Of a stretch of 64,000 nucleotides of DNA, positions 44,703 through 56,026 are shown one piece after another; position 1 is the first letter of the stretch; each line of letters begins with the position of its first letter. Source of the stretch: Metallyticus violacea. Its lineage: Eukaryota > Arthropoda > Insecta > Mantodea > Metallyticidae. Both the position numbers and the translations under genes were made by a program. A model generated the notes under the pieces. It had not been told where the DNA came from. It worked only from the letters and a program-made list of their open reading frames with translations, and did no database searches. The stretch spans positions 45,310,501-45,374,500 of the forward strand of contig CM060830.1 in assembly GCA_030762175.1 (NCBI GenBank). Reading direction: 5' to 3'.

Positions 44703-44817
44703 GGCTCTGGAGAAGGTGGCGTTGGAGAAGAGAATAAGGATACAGCAGCAGCTAGTTGGAGCCAGCTGTTCGTACAGCATGGTGGTCTCAGGCATCTTTT
44801 TGACATCTTTATGTCAG
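44703..44817 (+). CDS. Usp34: USP34 exon 11 of window (38 codons + 1 nt)
   Basis: Acceptor TGTCCAG, donor GTATGA. A Gly/Glu-rich linker (GSGEGGVGEENKDTAAA) leads to SWSQLFVQHGGLRHLFDIFM, the equivalent of vertebrate SWSCKFVAAGGLQQLLEIFNSG. Armadillo-type repeats often contain such a GG-hairpin start. It ends in phase 1. Confidence 0.93.
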
Positions 44818-45218
44818 GTATGAGGCCTTGATTCTTGCAAATCTTTATTTATAATATGTACCATTATCATGTAGAACAATTTTAAATCAGTAACTCCTTT
44901 AGTCTAGCTAATAAGGTACTATAATTGATAATATAACCACTGTCTTGGTTTACGTGATAAGCTTTAACTTGTATCTGTTTGTTATGTAGGAAGTTATTAA
45001 TAGTAAATAATAGTAAAGTTATTGTAGATTATGTCATTTGATTGGGCTAAGTGATGTTTCATTGTTAAAAATCCAACTAAATATCAATTTAAGATTTAAT
45101 TTATTCCACCTGTCTACAATGAAGCCTCATTATATTGTTCAGCCTAATGCAAAACAGAAATTATGATTTTTTTTAAAAAAGATATAATAAGTTAGATGAT
45201 TTGTGGTGATGTTAATTA
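44818..45218. other. intron sequence, nothing recognised
   Basis: AT-rich. No supported feature. Confidence 0.4.
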
Positions 45219-46345
45219 CAAGGTGAATCAAATATATACCAGATTTTTTTTAATTTATTGAAACCATATTGAATAAAAATGGGATAATTGTATTTTTCAC
45301 ATAATTTTCAAATTTTTCACAATAAATAGGAAGTTCTTAATGCCAGTATTGAAGAAAGAGTAGGGGTTGGGTTTCCAGCCAATTGTACCATGCATGCTTC
45401 CTTTAATGATCTGAACATATGGTAATCTCAAGGTGATTAGTCTGGAATATCAGAAAGTTGTTTTAAGTGCTGTCCAGTGGATTTCCTTAAGTTTTTCTGT
45501 TGTCAAGCAATTATATGTTGATGGGCATTATCTTGGAGAAGAACTTATTGAATCATTATTGATGTTAGGGATGTCTTTTTAACTGATTAGCACATTTTAT
45601 CTTAACCAGAAACTGACAGTAATAAGCAGCATTGAATGTTTGATATTCATGAAGAAAATCAAACAAAATTCCTTGGGAGTCCCAGAAAACTGTAAAGAGA
45701 ACTTTCCCAACTGACAGCTAGTTCTTGCTTTTGACAGAAGCAGATGCAACTCTACTCTCCTCTCCATTCTTCTCTTGTTTCAACTCAGGAATGTATTGAT
45801 TTACCCATTTTTCATCATTTGATGTTAAATGATTTCTCTTTAACCTTGATATTGAGCCAAAAGCATGTACACACTCCCACACATGAAGTTTTTTGATCCT
45901 CAGTGAGGACAATTTGAGGAACCCAAATTGCCAAGATTTTTTCATAATCCAAGACATCTGAAATTATGAATTGAACCCTTTCACAACTTATTCTAACTTC
46001 AGAAGTGATTCTAAAAATCATTAAATATCAGCCACACTGGATTGGGTCCTGAACAGCCCAAATATTTGTTTCTATTACATTCGTCCAAGGTCGACATTGG
46101 TGATATTTATTTCCAAAGTTTCTCATTCTTCATGAAACTTTTGTGCCACTCACACACTTGTATCTCAGGCAGCATCAAATCCCCAAACTATGTGCCTGAT
46201 CTTTGCAAAATTTCAGCCAGTTTTAAGCCCTCCTGTACTAGAAACTTAAAAATAATATGTTGTGCAATCAGCAGGTCCACTTGTTACTTGGACATAATAC
46301 TACTGACAAAGAAATGAATGTGCAAAGTGAACTGGTGTGCCTTAC
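45219..46345 (-). pseudogene. mariner relic, nearly full length
   Basis: After TA at 45217-45218 the element starts CAAGGTGAATCAAATATATA. The minus strand carries transposase text from N-terminus to C-terminus: RRPWTNVIETNIWAVQDPIQ, ISDVLDYEKILAIWVPQIV, EDQKTSCVGVCTCFWLNIK, EKWVNQYIPELKQEKNGEES, then LSVGKVLFTVFWDSQGILF. The first catalytic Asp region (normally GDEKW.YHY.PE) reads NDEKWVNQYIPE. The C-terminal third is eroded. The right TIR was not found. Confidence 0.8.
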
Positions 46346-46614
46346 CTTATTCATGAAACCCCCTGCATAATGTCTTGAACAGTGATTTGCATTGTAGAAC
46401 TCATAAGCTATAAAATCAAAATTTTAATTTATATTTCATTTACCCTTGTATATAATACAACACTCTTAAAACCTTAAATATTTTTTTAAAAAAGAAATGC
46501 TCTGTAATTTACAGTTGTTTTGTAAAACAGCTTTTCATTTAATCCAAAGAAGATTCATGCAAGCTTAGAATACAGTCATGATCATTATGATTATTATGTG
46601 CACTAACATAGGCA
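46346..46614. other. intron sequence, nothing recognised
   Basis: AT-rich spacer. Confidence 0.4.
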
Positions 46615-47450
46615 AAATTAATATCATTGTATGATTCAGTTGAACTACACACTCTTAATGCTTTACTTACTTGTCATAATGTATGGAACCAGTTTCAAGA
46701 ACATTTACTTCTCATCTTCAGCCAGGCTAAAGTCCAACTGTCAGATCATTTGTTGAGCTGTGGGAATGTGTATTCTGCTCTGGTGGCAGTGTATAAACTT
46801 GTAGTTTATGTTTTCATCTCTGTCAGTGTCGAAGTTCATTAGACTGTCTTTGTATTTGTAGATGTAGATTTTCTCCCAGGTTGCTAGTTCCATAGGTCCT
46901 TGTACTGATTTTAATAATTTTGTTTTATTCATTATGTCGTGATTTTGTGTCCAAAAATGATATGCTACTGCTGAATTCTCTATTTGCTTGTCCTTTATGT
47001 TCCTGAAATGTTCCTTTAACTGTGTGCCTATGTTTCTCTGTTTTTCCAATGTAAATTTTTTCACATTCTGCAAATTTATTTTGTAAATACCTGCTTTTTC
47101 CTCTTGTGGAATACTGTCATTAACATTTGTCTATCAGTAAGTTTTAACATTAAATCTATTAATCGGTGTCAGCCTGATATTAAAATCTTTAAGAATATTC
47201 TGAAAATTTTTGTAGCCCATGGATGATATGTAAACTTTATAAAAATTAACTAATCTTTTCTTGCTGAAAGTGTTGTGGTTTCTTTGATACGTTTTTATCT
47301 CTTGAATTTCTGCACCTTTTTGTGTACTAGTTCTTTTTTAAAACCATTTTTAACCGCTGTTTCTTCTATTTGTTAGTATTCATTCAAGTATTCTTCTTTG
47401 CTAATTTGTAGGTTAACTAGCCGGTGTGTTAAACTGTTCATAACTGCATT
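46615..47450 (-). pseudogene. Penelope-like endonuclease and terminus
   Basis: Minus strand: end of RT region (IMNSLTHRLVNLQIS-like near 47440-47400), then FKIFLRILISG-like text, a start of endonuclease YLQNKFAECEKIYIGKTEKH-like near 47090-47035, and frame 47073-46741 with EKQRNIGTQLKEHFRNIKDK, NSAVAYHFWTQNHDIMNKTK and LATWEKIYIYKYKDSLMNFD. The stop is followed by the terminal ribozyme block and TTAAGAGTGTGTAGTTCAAC. Same subfamily as the inner pair at 18546-19260. Confidence 0.8.
46687..46721 (-). ncRNA. hammerhead-like ribozyme core
   Basis: Minus strand: CTGAAGA (46715-46721), stem II GAGAA/TTCTT, GAAA (46693-46696), ACTGGT (one change from ACCGGT), T at the cleavage position. Core consensus. 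Confidence 0.62.
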
Positions 47451-47489
47451 GTGCGTAGTGGGTTTAATTTTAACTTCCTAACCAAGAAA

Positions 47490-47577
47490 AAATGTTCATG
47501 GCATATCCAGGCTTTGAATCTGGGTCCCAAGAGTAGTAGCCAGGAATGCTGACCACTAGATCATGAGGCTGGTCTCA
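47490..47577 (-). repeat. tRNA-derived SINE head
   Basis: The minus strand has GACCAGCCTCATGATCTAGT, GGTCAGCATTCCTGGCTAC and a B box-like AGATTCAAAGCC. A boxes of the TGATCTAGTGGTC kind are typical of tRNA-derived SINEs. Different from families A and B. Confidence 0.55.
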
Positions 47578-47805
47578 AAAATCAAATTGATGCAATTCCA
47601 GATAAAGTTAACTGGAAAATTAAGATAGTGGCATTATTTTGATGGCTACTAATCTTTTTTGTCACTTATAATAATATGGAATAATAAATGCACATTAAAT
47701 TTATTTTTTAATTTGGCACTGTAAACAAAATTATTGTATGAACATAATCTGCTCTTTTGGTAGCCTTCAGTGTCCCATCTCTATATTCAATCTCCTTACA
47801 ACGCA

Positions 47806-48090
47806 TTGGTCCTGGTGTTGTAGTGGTAATCATACTTGCCTTCTAAACCCAAGATTGTGGATTCGAACCTTGATGGATTTTTTCGGGCGTAAAAATCCTA
47901 AGTATGTTTCCTTTGGAAGGGAAGTAAAGCCGTGGGTCCTGTGTCGTACTTTACGGCATGATAAAGAACCTCAAGCCTGAAAGAAGAGGCCTCTGGGCAA
48001 AATTTGTAAGCCATTTCACGCCTTGAACTGAATGGGACGCTGATGACCTGAGATGTTAAAGAGCGGTCCGTAAATAAATAAATTCAACAA
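47806..48090 (+). repeat. SINE family B
   Basis: Head TTGGTCCTGGTGTTGTAGTG, A box GTAGTGGTAATC, B box GATTCGAACC at 47860-47869. Body with GGAAGGGAAGTAAAGCCGTG, AAAGAACCTCAAGCCTGAAA and GACCTGAGATGTTAAAGAGC, ending in AAATAAATAAATTC. Confidence 0.85.
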
Positions 48091-48280
48091 TTCCTTACAA
48101 CGACCACAGATCTCTTTTTAGGAGAAATTTTTTCTTCATTGTGATGCTCTCTCTCCCTATCAACTACTTTTGATATGGTTTTGCTCATGGCAGATGTGAT
48201 AAGTGGTGGAGTTTTCATGGAGTTTGATTTGTTGGTTATGAATACATAAACATGCAGCAGTTATCATGTTGCAAATGCAA

Positions 48281-48580
48281 GTCGGTCCTGGGGGTGTAGT
48301 GGTAACCATATTTGCCTTCTAAACCTAAGATTGCAGGTTCAAACCTGGCCAGAATCGATGGATTTTTTCGGGTGTAATAATCCTAACTGTGGCTTCCTTC
48401 AGAAGGGAAGTAAAGCCGTGGGTCCCAGTCATACATTTACAGCACAATAAAGAACCTCAAGCCTAAAAGAAGAGGCCTCTGAGCAAAATTTGTTGGCCAT
48501 TTCACGCCCTGAATGGAATGGGACGCTGCAGACCTGTGATGTTAAAGAGCATCTGTAAATAAACAAATAAAAAAAAAATC
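48281..48580 (+). repeat. SINE family B
   Basis: Second copy in the same orientation 190 bp further: head GTCGGTCCTGGGGGTGTAGT, B box GGTTCAAACC near 48337, same body, tail AAATAAACAAATAAAAAAAA. Separate insertion rather than tandem duplication, because the spacer is unrelated. Confidence 0.85.
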
Positions 48581-49519
48581 ACATTGCACATGACAGACCA
48601 CAGCAGCAAAGTTACACAATGCAAACCTTATGGACAGCAAAGTGACTTTTTTTTTGCTTGGTATATAAACAAACATTTTAATGTGATCCAGTTGATACAA
48701 GATTAATATTTATACTGTTATTTGGACTGTGAGGACAGCCATAGCACAAAAAAGAAATAAGTGATACCTTTACATCCTACTAATGTTTTTTAAATAATTT
48801 TTGTAATATAGCATCCTCCAAATGGCTTCTTTTTATATGCACAAACATTATTAAAAATTGTCAACAAATTCTTCAAATTGAAATACTGTAATTTGCATCT
48901 CTTGGATTCTTGGAAAATCTTTCTTCTTTTCCAAAACCAGTTTCCTTGTAAAAATTCTTATCTGTTGGAGCAAAGCCTACACAAACATTTCAATCTATTC
49001 TGGGTTAAAGTATTCCACATAACAAAGTAAATCATCGCCAATGCAGTGGCAGGCAGTTATATGATTAATTTGCAATTTACTGATTTTAACAATGGTACAT
49101 TTTTAAAATTTTGATGACAAGATATTAACTGTCAGGTTTCAGTAAATCCAAACCTTTATTTAACTATAATACTGATTTACTAAGTTCAAACTTCATTCTA
49201 CAATCCATAATACTTAAAAGTTACTTCATATCTCAGAGTGCTTGTATAAGACCCCTCTATAACCAATAAATTTTTTTTGGTGGTGTTCATTAAAATTCTA
49301 ATAATCATACTGTGCAAATTTTAAAGACATATTACTCCTTAATTTTAAGTTTGTCAATTTTGGTGTGAGTGCTGCAAACTGTTTACATCTGCTCCTATTG
49401 GTGCCCATGTATGGTTGGTTACCAGCACAGCACTGAAACAAATTTGTCAGACTGCATTTTTAATGAACATAAACAAATTAAAACTATCATGAGTTATGGT
49501 TCAGGTTAAGCAAATAAAC
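48581..49519. other. intron sequence, nothing recognised
   Basis: AT-rich. No supported feature. Confidence 0.4.
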
Positions 49520-49530
49520 ACATTATTTTT

Positions 49531-49601
49531 AATCTTATTTTGATTTAAAGTAAAACACTAAAAATCATGTCACAAAAATTCCGACATTCCGTAAACAAAA
49601 A
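49531..49601 (-). mobile_element. 71 bp deletion derivative with 11 bp target duplication
   Basis: ACATTATTTTT at 49520-49530 and 49602-49612 flank a short piece. It contains CTTATTTTGATTTAAAGTAA, AACACTAAAAATCATGTCAC and CCGACATTCCGTAAAC, the two outer parts of the unit at 43386-43713 joined with the ribozyme middle deleted. Confidence 0.78.
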
Positions 49602-49612
49602 ACATTATTTTT

Positions 49613-50095
49613 CTTCATTTATTTCTACCTAAGGTTAACCTAGCTCAAAATTCCTTATGCTCATTTGTTGTCGACAGCATTTGGTTCTAAATGATGGTAA
49701 TTTATACTTTGGCAATTGGCAAACAAAATAAACATGTACATACATATATATTCACACACACTGTAACTTGTTAAGAACAAGATGCTCAGGATAAAAAAAA
49801 AATAATCTCAGAAACGTAAAATGTACAATACTTTGGATATCTTAAACTCCTTTAAAAGTGAGTGAAAGTCATTCATTTTGTGCATCTAAATAGTTTTCTA
49901 TATTTATCTTATTCCCAACTTAAAGTTAACTTAGTTCTCCTAATAAATGTTGCTTACTTTTAAAGTCTGACATATAAATAAGTGTATATTTGTTTGTGTA
50001 CATTGGTTTGTAATTTACATCCTAATTTAGCTATTTATTAGTTCAAGGGCTTCATAAAAAAAGCCTGTGTAAGAACAGCTAATTTGTGTTAATAG
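49613..50095. other. intron sequence, nothing recognised
   Basis: AT-rich, ending in the exon 12 acceptor. Confidence 0.4.
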
Positions 50096-50295
50096 GTGTA
50101 CTGCAACGTTCAGGAGGAGATGGCAGTGAATGGCAACAAGATTGCTTAGCCTGCCTTTTGAAGCTTCTTTGTCAGTTGGGAGTCTCGGAAGATAGTGATT
50201 TCCTGCATGAAATGCCTGACAACCTGAGAAACAAAAGAGCAAGAAGATTCAGAAAAGGGAGTTCTGATAAACTTGTCATTCCAAAGCTGAATGAA
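50096..50295 (+). CDS. Usp34: USP34 exon 12 of window (about 67 codons)
   Basis: Acceptor TTAATAG, donor GTAAGT. It includes SEWQQDCLACLLKLLCQLG (vertebrate VWQLDCLACLLKLICQF), a variable SEDSDFLHEMPDN, and a basic RNKRARRFRKGSSDK before LVIPKLNE. The basic stretch could act in nuclear import; that is an inference from composition only. Confidence 0.94.
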
Positions 50296-50459
50296 GTAAG
50301 TTTCACTAGACTTATTATGAATATGAATGCTGAATTTGCCAAAGGTGGAAGCATAAGCCTAATTGTACTGCTTGTCTATAGAAAGATTGGAGGAAAGAAT
50401 TGATGATTTTCATATGGGAACTGCTTCATAAGAGATCATGATTGGTTTATTTGTTATAG

Positions 50460-50579
50460 GCTATGCTGCAGATGATGGATATAGAAACTGTAATGCCAAG
50501 ACTGACTAGCATTCTTCATGAAGCATCTTTGCCAAGGGATCCAAATCATTATAAGACTGGATTCTGGGGCAGAGCACAG
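50460..50579 (+). CDS. Usp34: USP34 exon 13 of window (40 codons)
   Basis: Acceptor TTGTTATAG, donor GTAACA; the intron before it is 164 bp. The peptide contains ETVMPRLTSILHEASLPRDP and NHYKTGFWGRAQ, corresponding to the vertebrate segment before HYSMWLLVSWAH. Phase 0 at both ends. Confidence 0.92.
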
Positions 50580-50718
50580 GTAACATATTCTTTGCTTTGT
50601 TTGATACTTAAGAATTTGCTCTCATTATGGAAAAATCAATCTTATTCATTTGTTTTGAGCTTCGGATTCATTCGCATAAAACCAAAAATAAAATTATAGA
50701 TAGATCTCTAGAAACTTA

Positions 50719-51939
50719 TGAGGGTTACTTGCTTTGCATACTTTGAATAGAAGACAACAGTAACATCAACATCTGGTAGGTAGTCATAAAGTTTGCTTTC
50801 CATGTATCAATATACGATGATCACACCCTGATTTTAATTCATTGTTTGGCAGTTGTTAAGCACAAACATTTCAGTAACAGTGAAAAGTGGATAAGTATGG
50901 AATTCATGGTGTGACTTAGTTCTTTCTGGAAGGGAAAACGCAAGGCATATTTATGAATGGATTTTGCCTACATTGGCGTGATGCATGCCTCTTCCTATAA
51001 AAGGTGAGTGTAAGCATGGTAGAACAAACATCAAAGACATACCATGTCCTGAAGCTCCAAAATCAATTGTGAAGTCAGAAATTGTTTATAAAAGTCCATG
51101 ATGTTGTTTTGACTGACCGACAAGCAAAAGTGCATGAATTAGCAGAGGCTACAGGCATCTCAATTCAGCAGGGATCATTTTATTTTGTGTAATGAATTAC
51201 ACATGAAAGATGGGTGCTGTATCTGCTCACTCCGAAGCAAAAGTGAAATCACATGCTATATCAGCGGGATATCTAAAGTATTTAAGAAGAATTAATTAGA
51301 TGTTTTATGGCATTTTGTGACTATGGACAAAACGTGGATTTGTTACTATATATCGAAAATGAAACAGCAATCTAAACAATGAACTACATGAGGCTAATCA
51401 GCTCCAAAAAGGGGAAAATGCATTTCATCGCTGGAAAGGTGATCAGTTTTTTAAGATGCAAAATTCTATTGATCATCTATGTGGAAAAGGGAAAACCATT
51501 ACAGCAGAATATTATGTATCCAAATTTTTTGAAGAGACTGAAGACAGCAATTGTAAAAAAATGTCCAGGAATGACCAAAAAGATGATGATGTTTCACCAT
51601 GACAATAATCCAATGCATTCAATCCACATTGCTCAAGACAAATTGATCAAACTGCAGTATGAAATGCCCACCCTATTAACATCATCTCTCTCCCTCAAAC
51701 TACTGTATGTTTCGGAAATAAAAATTTTATGGCTGGAAGCAAATTTAAGTTAAATAAAAAGAAAGGCATACGGAGGATAAACAAAGTTTTAAGAGTCTGG
51801 AAGAAGTCCACTACCACAAGGGAAACATTGGAGCAAGGATGTTGAACTTTGCGGGAACTAAGTTGAAAAATAAAGTAGATTGCAAGACTGAATTTATTCT
51901 CTTTAATATCAAACCTAGTTAATTGTCAAATAACTCTCA
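50719..51939 (+). pseudogene. mariner relic, 1,221 bp, TA to TA
   Basis: TIRs TGAGGGTTACTTG and (right, inverted) TGAGAGTTATTTG lie between TA at 50717-50718 and 51940-51941, the usual mariner length. Plus-strand remnants: DKTWICYYISKMKQQSK near 51325-51375 (first catalytic Asp), KGKTITAEYYVSKFFEE at about 51487-51540, and DDVSP.Q.SNAF at about 51590 where HxDNAPxH with the second Asp is expected. Several stops. Confidence 0.82.
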
Positions 51940-51941
51940 TA

Positions 51942-53013
51942 TTTGTTACACTGTTACACTTCTACCCCCTTTAACTCTTCTGTTCTTTCCCAGACCCAGG
52001 AATAGGAAGAATGGACTGGTGATATTTTAAGGCATCTCAAAACCCAGAAGACCTAGATAGAATTGTAAAGGTAAAGTGTAATTAAGTGCTGAAGGACAAA
52101 TTACTTTGTCAAATAAGAATCCAAAATGTCATAAAGCAAGATATAAATTTTCTTAGTGAACGGAACATTACATAGCACATTGCCCAAGGAATATAAATAC
52201 TGATACATTCATAAGCATCAGCTCAACAGCTTATAGAAAGACAAGTCAACTTAGCTTACATAACAACTAGTTTATGTCCAATTAAACCTGGAAAGCGAGG
52301 AACTTATACTATTAAATGTCAAAGAATGTCAACCCCCTCCCCCCCCCCAAAAAAAAATGGCAACACCATAAACAAGACAAGATTAACATTTGGGTTAAAA
52401 CTATGTACAGAGCACTGAGAAAAACAAATAATAAAGAATATGACATAATAAAAAAATAAAAAACCTTAATATAGCTAAGAGTATAGCCAGTCCTTGGTCA
52501 AATTTAACAATAATTACCAATCAGTAAGGCTCCGCTGGAAGAAATAGAATGATATTTAAATTAAAACTAGCAAAACTGATATTGGAAAGTTTTGAAGCTG
52601 AGACTGTTCACCCAGTACCAACAGAGAAAAAGTGCAAATAATCATTGTTATTTAGCCCTACTTCTTGCCAAGCTGCTGCCATGTCTTTCCTTTCTCATCC
52701 TGCTCCCAGAAAGTCTAAATATTCTAGTTATATAGCATTAAATTGCAGAAGATATGGAAATAGTGTTGCAGATTGAGAGTTCACATGCAATATGCATAAC
52801 AATCAAAAGCAAAAACAAGCTATTTTGGAAATGCAAATAAATCAAAAAAGGCATTTGAAGTCGGAAACTTTAAAAATAAATTTGTAATAAATAACTGAAT
52901 TATGTAATAAGATGTCGAGTTTAACATGAAATGTTTGCAATGCAAAATATATGAGATCCCAATAGTTCATAATGCATGAGATAAGGTTCATGGTACCTAC
53001 ATACTACCAGTTA
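51942..53013. other. intron sequence, possible old Penelope-like remnant
   Basis: Mostly unrecognised. CATAAGCATCAGCTCAACAG near 52211 and a GTYTIKCQ-like reading near 52295 faintly resemble PLE coding, but the support is poor. A C run and A run lie near 52330-52358. Confidence 0.3.
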
Positions 53014-53015
53014 TA

Positions 53016-54204
53016 CTAGAGGTGCTCTTAAAGTTCTCAGCCTGACTCACAGATGTTGTTAGGATGGCCAAATTACTGATAGTTGCTAAGTATTGTCTTT
53101 TACATGGTGTGCTGTATCGTTTCAGATGCAAAGTATATACACCTGATGTGACGATCATATAAACAAAAAAGTGTTAACATTTTCTACAAAATTAATAAAA
53201 CTGAAATATGAGAGCTGTGATAAAGTACTTTGTTTTGAAGGGTTTAACCCCAATAAAAATACAAAAGGAGTTAGATTCCATATTAAAGACTTTAATTGTG
53301 ATGGTTAGAAATTGGGCTGCAGAATTTAAGTATGGTCCTACATACTTAATGTTAGTGCTCAAGCTCCCAAAACTGCTGTGACCAACAAGTTAGTGACAAG
53401 AATTCATCATGCTGTACTCATGATCTCAGATTGAAGGTACGCAAGTTGACTGACATTGCAAAGACCTCGATAGGCAGTGTCCACTACATTTTACATGAAG
53501 TTTTGGGTATGAAAAAATTTTCTGCTGAATAGGTAATGCATTTTTAACAGTGGATCAAAAATGCAGGTGGATAAATATTTTGCAACAGTGTTTAGGCTTG
53601 TTTAAATGCAGTTCCAGTGAGTTTCTTTGATGTTTTGTAATAGTGAATGAAATATGGATTCATCACTACATGCCAGAGTTCAAACAGTGGCTGGCAACAG
53701 TGGAAGTGCATCAAAGAAAGCAAAAACAGTTCCATGTGGAAGAAAAGTCATTCTCATGGTGTGGTGCTTGTAGACTACTCCAAAAGGGTAGAATTATTAC
53801 TGGGTTGTATTATGTTTAACTACTGGGCCAACTGAAAGATGCTATTCAGGCTAAACTCCACACCTTGGAAAAAAGAAAGTACTTTTTCATCATGATAATG
53901 CACCTTCACACATGTGGGATTATTGCTGCAAAACTGCATGACCTTCGCTTCCAAGTGCTTCCACAGTCTTCATATTCACCAGATTTTGCTCCCAGCAATT
54001 CTTTTTGTTCCAAAACCTGAAGAAATGGTTGGGTGGATGAATATTCACATCAGATGATAAGGTTGAAGCTGAGACATTCTTATTTTTCACAGCTGGACAA
54101 ATCTTATTTTACTGAGGGTATTAAAAAGTTCGAAAGTCAGGCTAAGTGTATTGATTTACAAGCTGACTTAAAAAAAAAAAAAAAAAAAATCTTAAAACTT
54201 GTGT

Positions 54205-54236
<32 letters not shown>

Positions 54237-54266
54237 TCGGGTGGAGAACTCTAAGAACACTCCTGG
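53016..54266 (+). pseudogene. mariner relic, 1,251 bp, TA to TA
   Basis: TIRs CTAGAGGTGCTCTTAAAGTT and CCAGGAGTGTTCTTAGAGTT (right, inverted) between TA at 53014-53015 and 54267-54268. Transposase remnants: NEIWIHHYMPEFKQW near 53647 (first Asp changed to Asn: NE for DE), KGRIITGLYYV near 53785, HDNAPSH-like DNA near 53892-53910, then SYSPDFAPSNSFCSKT near 53970 and DKSYFTEGIKKFESQAKCID at 54087-54150. The coding sequence ends in an A run of 20 (54170-54189) and a T run of 30 (54206-54235). Confidence 0.85.
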
Positions 54267-54268
54267 TA

Positions 54269-54712
54269 AATGCCATCACTTTTTCTTTAATTTTAAGTTA
54301 TATTGTACTGTATTTTTGCTTTATTTCATGCTAAGTATGTTGCATCCTTGGCATTGTTGGTGACTTTATTTATGTACTGCTGCTATCATTCCATAAGCAT
54401 CAGTCGGAGACTTAAAAGTCACTACTGTTTATTCAGTGTAACTTGAAAGTTGAAAGTTGAAATCAGCTCATATGCTGTAGAATGTAGTGTAGTATTGTTG
54501 TGGAAGCTCAGATTTATTCCCTAAAGTTTTTTTCCTTGCGTAAAATATGCACTCTGATTTTTTATTTCTAAAAATTGCAAAAACAGTGCATCATCTTTTT
54601 GCAAGTACATATGATATTTAATTTTGAACAACCACTTATGCTCTAAGTGCTGAGCTGCTTAGAAATCTAAGTATGTTGTAGTTTATTGATATGTAATATG
54701 CTTTTGTCAAAG
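54269..54712. other. intron sequence, nothing recognised
   Basis: AT-rich, ending in the exon 14 acceptor. Confidence 0.4.
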
Positions 54713-55003
54713 GTTGTGCACTATGCCATGGCACTGTTAGTGTCATGGGTTCATTCAGGGGATCAAGTACGTCAAGCCCTGTTTGCTGCTCCACATTTTA
54801 CCACTTGGCTGCAGAGACTAGTCCTAGAAGATCCAGAGCCTGCAGTGCGCCGAGAAGTGTGTACAGCATTGTACCGGTTGTGCCTTGGTTCTTCACCATC
54901 TCCTAATCGATCTTCTTCTGGACTGAATGTTACAGCTCATATGCTCGGACATCTAATGGAGTATCTTGTTATAGCAGAGAGCATGAGACCACAAAAACTA
55001 GAG
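54713..55003 (+). CDS. Usp34: USP34 exon 14 of window (97 codons)
   Basis: Acceptor GTCAAAG, donor GTAACT, phase 0 at both ends. The peptide begins VVHYAMALLVSWVHSGDQVR, with HFTTWLQRLVLEDPEPAVR, then CTALYRLCLGSSPSPNRSSS and a helical end. It follows vertebrate HYSMWLLVSWAHCCSLVKSS and LYKLSLSG. The exon lies 446 bp after a mariner relic. Confidence 0.94.
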
Positions 55004-55196
55004 GTAACTTGACTTGCCATGAAATGAAATTGCTTACTGTTTTTGAATAAATTATGTAAAAATTTAATATAAACGGATCAAAATGCACACTCATTCTCTG
55101 TAGCATTTGCTTGATTACACATAATTTTTATTTGAGCTGCATGAATGCTGTCTGAACTTTTGGTAAAACTAATTAATCACTTCCCACGAAATACTT

Positions 55197-55198
<2 letters not shown>

Positions 55199-55260
<62 letters not shown>
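55199..55260 (+). repeat. microsatellite (TC)n
   Basis: About 30 uninterrupted TC units, 195 bp after the exon 14 donor. Confidence 0.95.
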
Positions 55261-55261
<1 letters not shown>

Positions 55262-55492
55262 CTATATGACTAACATGGCTGTTTAATTGTAAAAGTTTAT
55301 ACTCACATTAAATCATTGATGTCTAGTTGAAGGTACTTGGACAATATAAATGTTTTTGACAGGTTGTTTTTTTGAAGGCTTGTTCAGTTATGACTAAATT
55401 TTTTTCATTGTTAACTTCATAGCAAAAACATGTAAAAATAAATGGCATGAGTTTTGTTCATTTCAATCAGCATTCCTTTGAAGTAATATACC

Positions 55493-55957
55493 CTCTTCAG
55501 TGGATAAAATGTTTTAAAATGCTAAAAACATTTCTGTGGCTCCACTTCCAATGAACATGGAAGCAGTCTGAGTTAAAAACATTTAAAATATTGATAACGC
55601 TAAAACACTCTTAACGTTTCACTCTCAAAATTAAAAAATTCAGGACATATTTTTGTGAGACCTTTGCTCACATTGTCAACTGTTAAATGACTGATGCATG
55701 GTGGATCATATTAGGTTTGAAAAGGTAGGCAATGGTGGTGAATCTGGTGGTCTGGTGATGATGAACTTGTACATTCCGGAAGCAGATAGAGTGTTTTATC
55801 ATTGTATCAATATTTTAAATGTTTTTAACTCAAACTGCTTCCGTGTTCATTGGAAGTGAAGCCATAGAAATGTTTTCAGCTTTTTAAAATATTTTATCTA
55901 CTGGAAATGTTACACTTGTTTTCACTTTTTGATTCCTAAATATATTAAAATTAAAAA
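55493..55957. mobile_element. Penelope-like inverted pair with 9 bp target duplication
   Basis: TAATATACC at 55484-55492 and 55958-55966. Between them the end sequence of the 30890-31420 element occurs in both orientations (about 55495-55640 minus and 55788-55950 plus), with a short piece of endonuclease text (LYIPEADR-like) in the middle. The minus half has the TTGACAA-type core with CTCACAAAAATATGTCC. Confidence 0.75.
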
Positions 55958-56026
55958 TAATATACCTTCATTGGCATATTGGAGTTTCCAGAGTTAATAT
56001 TCCAGTTAACATAACCTGATAATTTA

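Noticed and set aside
52160..52480. Penelope-like endonuclease start (GTYTIKCQ)
   Set aside because: Only one faint motif, and the following Cys and YIG positions are absent; recorded as possible remnant only.
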